A stretch of DNA of 64,000 nt, taken from contig JAJUJL010000006.1 in NCBI GenBank assembly GCA_029265355.1, forward strand, positions 62,001 through 126,000, given 5' to 3'. A model generated the notes under the pieces. The model saw only the letters and a list, made by a program, of their open reading frames with translations. It was not told where the DNA came from and did not search any database. A program made the translations under genes and the position numbers. This DNA comes from Chloroflexota bacterium. GTDB taxonomy: Bacteria > Chloroflexota > Anaerolineae > Anaerolineales > UBA4823. Positions 59,553-64,000 of the stretch are shown here, in pieces. How positions within the stretch are numbered: position 1 is the stretch's first letter; every line of letters starts with the position of its first letter.

Positions 59553-60851
59553 ATGAGACTGACCAACCATCTCAACCAGTTACGGCGAGTGCTGGTGCTA
59601 GGGATTGCCCTGGTGATGATGTTCATCCCAATGGGCGGCGCCCTGACAGCGCCCGATGATCATGCTGGACCAGCGCCCTCCGTTGGATTGGTGTGTGAAA
59701 CTGATCCCAATGCTACCTTTACACTGAGCGCCCTGCCTGGTTATATCAGCATGGCGGACGGCAACACGATCTTCATGTGGAGCTATGGAGTAGGTCGAGA
59801 TGACTTCCAGTTCCCCGGACCGGTGCTGTGCGTCAATGAAGGACAAACGGTAACCATCGTGCTGCACAACGACCTGCCAGTTCCCACCTCGATGGTCTTT
59901 CCGGGCCAGGTCGGCGTAATGGCCAATGGTGTTCCCTCTGCTGCGCAGTTCGACGGAAGCGGCAAGTTGACCTCGCTGGCGCAGACAGTAGCTCCGGGAG
60001 GCTCCATCACCTACAGCTTCGTAGCGTCTCGCCCTGGTACCTTCCTGTATCAGTCGGGCACAAACCCAGGCATCCAGGTGCAGATGGGTCTGCACGGCGC
60101 GCTGGTAGTTCGCCCGGCGTTGGGCGCCAATTTCGCCTACAACGACCCAGAGACGGAATTCGACCCCGAAGATGAGTACTTGATGATGCTGGGTGAAATC
60201 GACCCGCTGCTGCATCAGGCGATCGAGCGCGGCGAAACCTTCGACATGCGCAACTACAAAGCGCGCTATTTCTTGATCAATGGTCGAACCTTCCCGGATA
60301 CGCTGGCGCCAAACTATGCCTCCTGGTTGCCAACGCAGCCCTACGGCTCACTGGCGCATATCTATCCCTATGATCCGGTGACCAATCCTCTACCGGCCTT
60401 GTCTCGCTACATCGGTGTGGGCACGGAAATTTATCCCTTCCACCCGCACGCCTTCAACAGCGATATCATTGGTCGAGATGGTTTCCCGGTCAAGGGTCCC
60501 GGTGGTGAGAACCTGTGGGAAGAGAAATTCTCGATCCCGATCGGACCGGTGCAGACAACGGATGCACTGTGGAGCTGGAGGGATACCGAGAACTGGTCGG
60601 ATACCAATCCGGTGCCGATCGACATACCCAGCGACCAGAACTTAACCTTCGGCTTATTCTGGGGTGGTACACCCTACCTGGGTAATACGGATACGCTTCC
60701 TACAGGGACGACCACCTTTAACCAGTGCGGCGAGTTCTACCATATCGCACACAACCACGCACTGCAGCAGATTACCGGTTGGGGTGTGGTGTTGATCGGG
60801 CAGGTCACCTTCACCCGCATCGACCCGCCGCTGCCCAATAACTGCCCGTAA
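59553..60851 (+). CDS. Multicopper oxidase-like protein with carboxy-terminal copper motifs only
   Basis: This 432-aa secreted protein (signal peptide about 1-30) has two or three cupredoxin domains. In the first domain the HWHG position reads SMVFPGQ, without copper ligands. The last domain keeps HPH (H297, H299) and, near the end, YHIAHNH (H397, H400, H402), which correspond in position to the HPxHLHG and HCHxxxH segments of oxidases. The ATG at 59553 follows AAGGAGT. With its neighbour at 58158 it could supply the missing half of a trinuclear site. Confidence 0.78.
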   Translation: MRLTNHLNQLRRVLVLGIALVMMFIPMGGALTAPDDHAGPAPSVGLVCETDPNATFTLSALPGYISMADGNTIFMWSYGVGRDDFQFPGPVLCVNEGQTVTIVLHNDLPVPTSMVFPGQVGVMANGVPSAAQFDGSGKLTSLAQTVAPGGSITYSFVASRPGTFLYQSGTNPGIQVQMGLHGALVVRPALGANFAYNDPETEFDPEDEYLMMLGEIDPLLHQAIERGETFDMRNYKARYFLINGRTFPDTLAPNYASWLPTQPYGSLAHIYPYDPVTNPLPALSRYIGVGTEIYPFHPHAFNSDIIGRDGFPVKGPGGENLWEEKFSIPIGPVQTTDALWSWRDTENWSDTNPVPIDIPSDQNLTFGLFWGGTPYLGNTDTLPTGTTTFNQCGEFYHIAHNHALQQITGWGVVLIGQVTFTRIDPPLPNNCP

Positions 60852-60881
60852 CCGGGGCGCGTTCGGTTGATAGGAGATGAA

Positions 60882-63800
60882 ATGATGAAGACGACGCAAC
60901 GGAAACTCACGCGGGCTGCACTGCTGACCCTGGTGATCTTCTTGCTTGGCCTGGTGTTCAACACCACGGCGTTGGCTGGTTCTGGTCCAGCGGTGTTTGA
61001 AGACCCGCTGCCAGACCTGCCCGATAGCGGTTGGGCGGCGCCAGACATGCCAACAGGTATTGATGGCGTGCTGCCCGCGACGACCTGCTCAATATACCTG
61101 ACATACCGGGCCTGCATTATTTGGGTAAACCCGACAACACTTTCTTTGCCGGATGGTTCTACGCTGCCAACCTGGGGTTTTGCGCCAAATGGCTGGAGCA
61201 CGCCCACCATCCCCGGTCCCACGATCATTGCCAATCAAGGCGAGCAGTTGCTAATTGTTCTGCGCTCCACGCTTCCTGAGGCTGTTGGTCTGAACTTCCC
61301 AGGGCATAACCTGGTTCCCGATATGGTCGGCGTGTTGCCCAACCCAGCGTGGGGATTCGGTGAAAAGCGATATACCTTCACCGTCGATCAGCCGGGCACC
61401 TACATTTACGAAGCCGGTTTTACGCCCAATGGCGCACGCCAGACGGCTGGTGGTATGTATGGCACCCTGATCGTGCGACCGGCTGCGCCGCTGCAGGCCT
61501 ACCTGGATGCTGGATCTGCCTACACCGACGAAGCGGTGTTGGTGTTCAGTGAAGTGGATGTCGAACTGTTCAATGACCGCACGGGTTTTGAACTGACTGA
61601 ATATGCTCCCGAATATCGCCTGGTGAACGGCAAGGCCTACAACCAGGTGCCAAATATCCCTGTCACTCCCGGTAGCAAGTTGCTGCTGCGCCTGGTGAAC
61701 GCCGGGATCGAAGAGCGCTCCGTGGGTGTCTTGGGCCTCAACATGGTGCAGTTGGCGATGAATGGCAGCCGTTTGCCTTTCGATTACGGGTTCTTTGCTC
61801 GCCCGATAGGCGCCGGTTCAACCATGGACGTCTTAGTCGACATTCCAGCGGATGCGCCGGTAGGAACGAAGTACCCGGTGATCAACACCGCCATGCAACA
61901 ACTCCACAACAACGGTGCGCTGGCGGGTGATGGCAGTGTTGCCTTCGGTGGGGCGATCACCTTTATCGAGGTGACCGGCGGCACAGCCGTTGGAGATGCG
62001 GGTCCCTTGGTGAGCAATGTTTCAGTCTCGCCTGATCCAGCCTCTGCTGCCAGCACGCTGACGCTAAGCGCCACGCTGGATGAAACCACCACGGGCGGCG
62101 AGCAGGTTGTCGCGGCTGAATGGTTCACCGAAACCGCGGGTACGCCTGGAACCGGATTTCCCTTCACCTTTGTTCCTGGCGTCTCGGTGGTGGTGAGCAC
62201 GACCATCCCATCCTCTACCCTGACCACCTGGCCGGCTGGCGATGTGACCTTCTATGTGCGCGGCCAGGACGCAGATGGCACCTGGGGCCCAGTTGGCTCC
62301 ACAGTGCTCGACCTGGTGAAAGCTGGCCCGGTCATCCGCGGCCTGAGCACGACGCCCGCGGTCACCAACGGCAGCAAGGCAGTTGTCTTCCGTGGCACCG
62401 CTGATGACACTGCAACAGGTTCAGTCAATGTCACTGCGTTGGAATACTTCCTGGATGGGACAGGCGCTAATGGCACCGGCTTACCGGTTTCTCAGAACAA
62501 GGTGGCGCCGATCGTGGGTATCTCTGGCATCGTTCCCACTACCACGCTGCAAACCCTGGCTGAGGGTGCGCATGTGCTCTACATCCACGGTGTGGATGAG
62601 CTGAATAACTGGGGTGCCTTCACGCCGATCACCTTCACCGTCGACTTGACTGGGCCGACTGCAACTGGCGTGGATGTGAGACCCAATCCCAACAATGGGC
62701 GTCAGCAACTGAACTCGTCGATGTATGTGATGCGAGCTCGCGCCTCCTTGCTGGACAGCGCCAAGATCACCAAGGCCGAAGGCTTCTTTGATGCGCCTGG
62801 CGCTACCGGCACAGGGTTTGCCTGGATCCCATCGGATGGTTTGTACAACGGCACCTCGGAATCGATTTACGTGGACATCCCCTTGACCACTGTCGCTCAG
62901 TTTACCGAGGGCCCGCACACAATCTATGTGCATGGCCAGGACGAGGCTGGAAACTGGGGCGCTTTTGCGACGCTCGAGTTTGTGATCGATAAAACTGGGC
63001 CGGCGATCAGTGCGCCGACGGTATCTCCCAATCCCACCAATGGCGCTGCACTCGTGGCGCTGGGCGGCATTGCTACGGATCCTGTCAACGGCGCTGCACC
63101 TGGCTCCAACATCGTGGCAGCCGAATGGTTCGAAGGCTTTGACCCAGGCATGGGCTGGGGTACTCCCTTGCTTGCCCTGGATGGATCGTTTGACAGCGCC
63201 AGCGAGGTGCTGGCAGCCACAATCAATGTCAGTGGCTGGACCAACGGCGACCACCTCCTCTCGATGCGTGCTAAAGACGCCGCCGGCAACTGGGGCGCTG
63301 TGGTGCAGGTCACGCTCACGGTGAGCGGCAACTTGATGAACCACGTGCTGATGGATGACTTCGAGTCAGGCAACCTGATGAGCGCCTGGAACTACGCCAC
63401 GGCTGATGTGTACAACTCTTACTCAGCAGCTCTGGATGGCAGCAAGGGTCTGCGCATCATGCTGAGGAATGGACAACCCTCCTTCCTGGTGGACCGTACA
63501 CCCACCGGCGAAGCCAGCTACCGGGCGAGCTTCCTGATCAATGCAGCGAGCCTGGATACGAAGGGTGATGCGCTTGGCTTCTTGACGGGCGAGTCTGCCG
63601 GCGAAGAGGCGCTGTTCGGCCTCGAGTATGCTCGAAGTTCAAACGGCGGCCAATTGCGCGCCTGGGTGCTTTCGGGCGGGCAGCGCAGTTACACCGGTTG
63701 GAGCAGCCTGACGGATGGCGTCCAGAAGGTGGAACTGGTTTGGGAAGCCAGTGGTAATGCGAACGTTTACTTGATGGTGAATGGTGTCTCCGTCTCGGCT

Positions 63801-63983
63801 ATCCGCGGCATTGACACCAGCGCCTACCGGCTGGAAACAGTCAAGTTGGGTGTCAGAGAAGCCTACTCGACCAGCCTTTTTGGCTCGCTGTTCTTTGATA
63901 ACTTTGAGTCCTACAGGCAACTGCCGGCCGCACCGCAGTTCAAGGTGTTCATGCCCTCAGTCGTTAGCAAAGTTACCCCGTAA
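60882..63983 (+). CDS. Secreted cupredoxin-like protein with Ig-like repeats
   Basis: This is a 1033-aa protein. After a signal peptide (about 1-32), residues ~50-370 resemble two cupredoxin domains of the multicopper oxidase family (TPTIPGPTIIANQGEQLLIVL, FPGHNLVPD, GTYIYEAGF), but the copper histidines are largely gone. Repeated Ig-like modules of ~100 residues follow; each contains a form of GxHxxxxHGxDExxNWGAF and ends in FxVDxxGP. A lectin-like domain (MDDFESGNLMSAW) and the tail FKVFMPSVVSKVTP finish it. The tail resembles that of the giant protein. The ATG at 60882 follows TAGGAG. Confidence 0.8.
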   Translation: MMKTTQRKLTRAALLTLVIFLLGLVFNTTALAGSGPAVFEDPLPDLPDSGWAAPDMPTGIDGVLPATTCSIYLTYRACIIWVNPTTLSLPDGSTLPTWGFAPNGWSTPTIPGPTIIANQGEQLLIVLRSTLPEAVGLNFPGHNLVPDMVGVLPNPAWGFGEKRYTFTVDQPGTYIYEAGFTPNGARQTAGGMYGTLIVRPAAPLQAYLDAGSAYTDEAVLVFSEVDVELFNDRTGFELTEYAPEYRLVNGKAYNQVPNIPVTPGSKLLLRLVNAGIEERSVGVLGLNMVQLAMNGSRLPFDYGFFARPIGAGSTMDVLVDIPADAPVGTKYPVINTAMQQLHNNGALAGDGSVAFGGAITFIEVTGGTAVGDAGPLVSNVSVSPDPASAASTLTLSATLDETTTGGEQVVAAEWFTETAGTPGTGFPFTFVPGVSVVVSTTIPSSTLTTWPAGDVTFYVRGQDADGTWGPVGSTVLDLVKAGPVIRGLSTTPAVTNGSKAVVFRGTADDTATGSVNVTALEYFLDGTGANGTGLPVSQNKVAPIVGISGIVPTTTLQTLAEGAHVLYIHGVDELNNWGAFTPITFTVDLTGPTATGVDVRPNPNNGRQQLNSSMYVMRARASLLDSAKITKAEGFFDAPGATGTGFAWIPSDGLYNGTSESIYVDIPLTTVAQFTEGPHTIYVHGQDEAGNWGAFATLEFVIDKTGPAISAPTVSPNPTNGAALVALGGIATDPVNGAAPGSNIVAAEWFEGFDPGMGWGTPLLALDGSFDSASEVLAATINVSGWTNGDHLLSMRAKDAAGNWGAVVQVTLTVSGNLMNHVLMDDFESGNLMSAWNYATADVYNSYSAALDGSKGLRIMLRNGQPSFLVDRTPTGEASYRASFLINAASLDTKGDALGFLTGESAGEEALFGLEYARSSNGGQLRAWVLSGGQRSYTGWSSLTDGVQKVELVWEASGNANVYLMVNGVSVSAIRGIDTSAYRLETVKLGVREAYSTSLFGSLFFDNFESYRQLPAAPQFKVFMPSVVSKVTP

Positions 63984-64000
63984 ATAGGGTACAATTGACG

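Noticed and set aside
1-64000. tRNA or rRNA genes, prophage, integrase
   Set aside because: I looked for CCA-ended cloverleaf patterns, rRNA cores, transposase or integrase motifs and found none. rnpB is the only structural RNA that I can support.

Overview
The window looks like chromosomal DNA of an anaerobic bacterium with a dissimilatory sulfite reductase (Dsr) pathway, most likely a Chloroflexota member of the Anaerolineae type. The taxonomic guess is inference. It rests on DUF5667/ECF-sigma and DnaD/DnaC-like gene pairs, very large secreted beta-helix proteins, and C-terminal tails of the LWLPFVV / VFMPSVV kind that I associate with secreted Chloroflexota proteins. No 16S gene lies in the window, so this cannot be settled here.

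Layout. (1) 1-2378: one copy of a 112-bp structured repeat, a radical SAM plus HEAT-repeat pair on the minus strand, and a small membrane protein. (2) 2796-24454, all plus strand: a long sulfur-metabolism cluster. It holds a 32-aa membrane peptide, a YeiH-type anion exporter, dsrA, dsrB, dsrD, dsrC, dsrM, dsrK and a shortened dsrJ. These are followed by a Rieske protein, a monoheme cytochrome, a molybdopterin-oxidoreductase-fold protein that lacks the expected Mo-ligand cysteine, a four-cluster ferredoxin subunit and an NrfD-type membrane subunit. Next come a 46-aa membrane peptide, a monoheme helical-repeat protein, a second DsrM/DsrK-like pair, a DsrE-like protein, a ferredoxin, dsrN (cobyrinate/siroheme amidase type), hemA and two membrane-anchored SRPBCC proteins. 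(3) 24501-31460, minus strand: a siroheme operon (met8-like, cobA), an SDR, a large NarX-like sensor kinase, its LuxR-type regulator and a SUMF1-domain protein. hemL diverges from it. (4) 32930-48455: housekeeping genes, including dCMP deaminase, ECF sigma factor plus DUF5667 protein, thioredoxin fusion, BaiN-like flavoprotein, rnpB (RNase P RNA), rpsT, argS, a CPGS-like GTPase, a DNA methyltransferase, a pseudo-response regulator, DUF151 nuclease, dnaB, a DnaD-like protein and a tandem-AAA helicase loader. The second repeat copy follows. (5) 48507-63983: an isochorismatase-family hydrolase with a near-consensus promoter and operator palindrome, an 18-codon peptide gene with two hairpins, a sensor kinase/regulator pair, a receiver-like protein without its aspartate, and a secreted operon. 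That operon encodes a 1730-aa beta-helix protein and three multicopper-oxidase-like proteins whose copper motifs appear to be divided between different polypeptides.

How the parts may work together. DsrAB with siroheme reduces sulfite. DsrC carries the product as a trisulfide (C93 and C104 are both present). DsrMK reduces it with electrons from the quinone pool. The module downstream of dsrJ looks like a quinone-interacting Qrc/alternative-complex-III type complex that replaces the usual DsrOP arrangement. The heme and siroheme genes around the cluster supply the cofactor. No sat, aprAB or qmo genes are visible in this window, so whether the cell reduces sulfate or only sulfite (or sulfonate-derived sulfite) cannot be judged.
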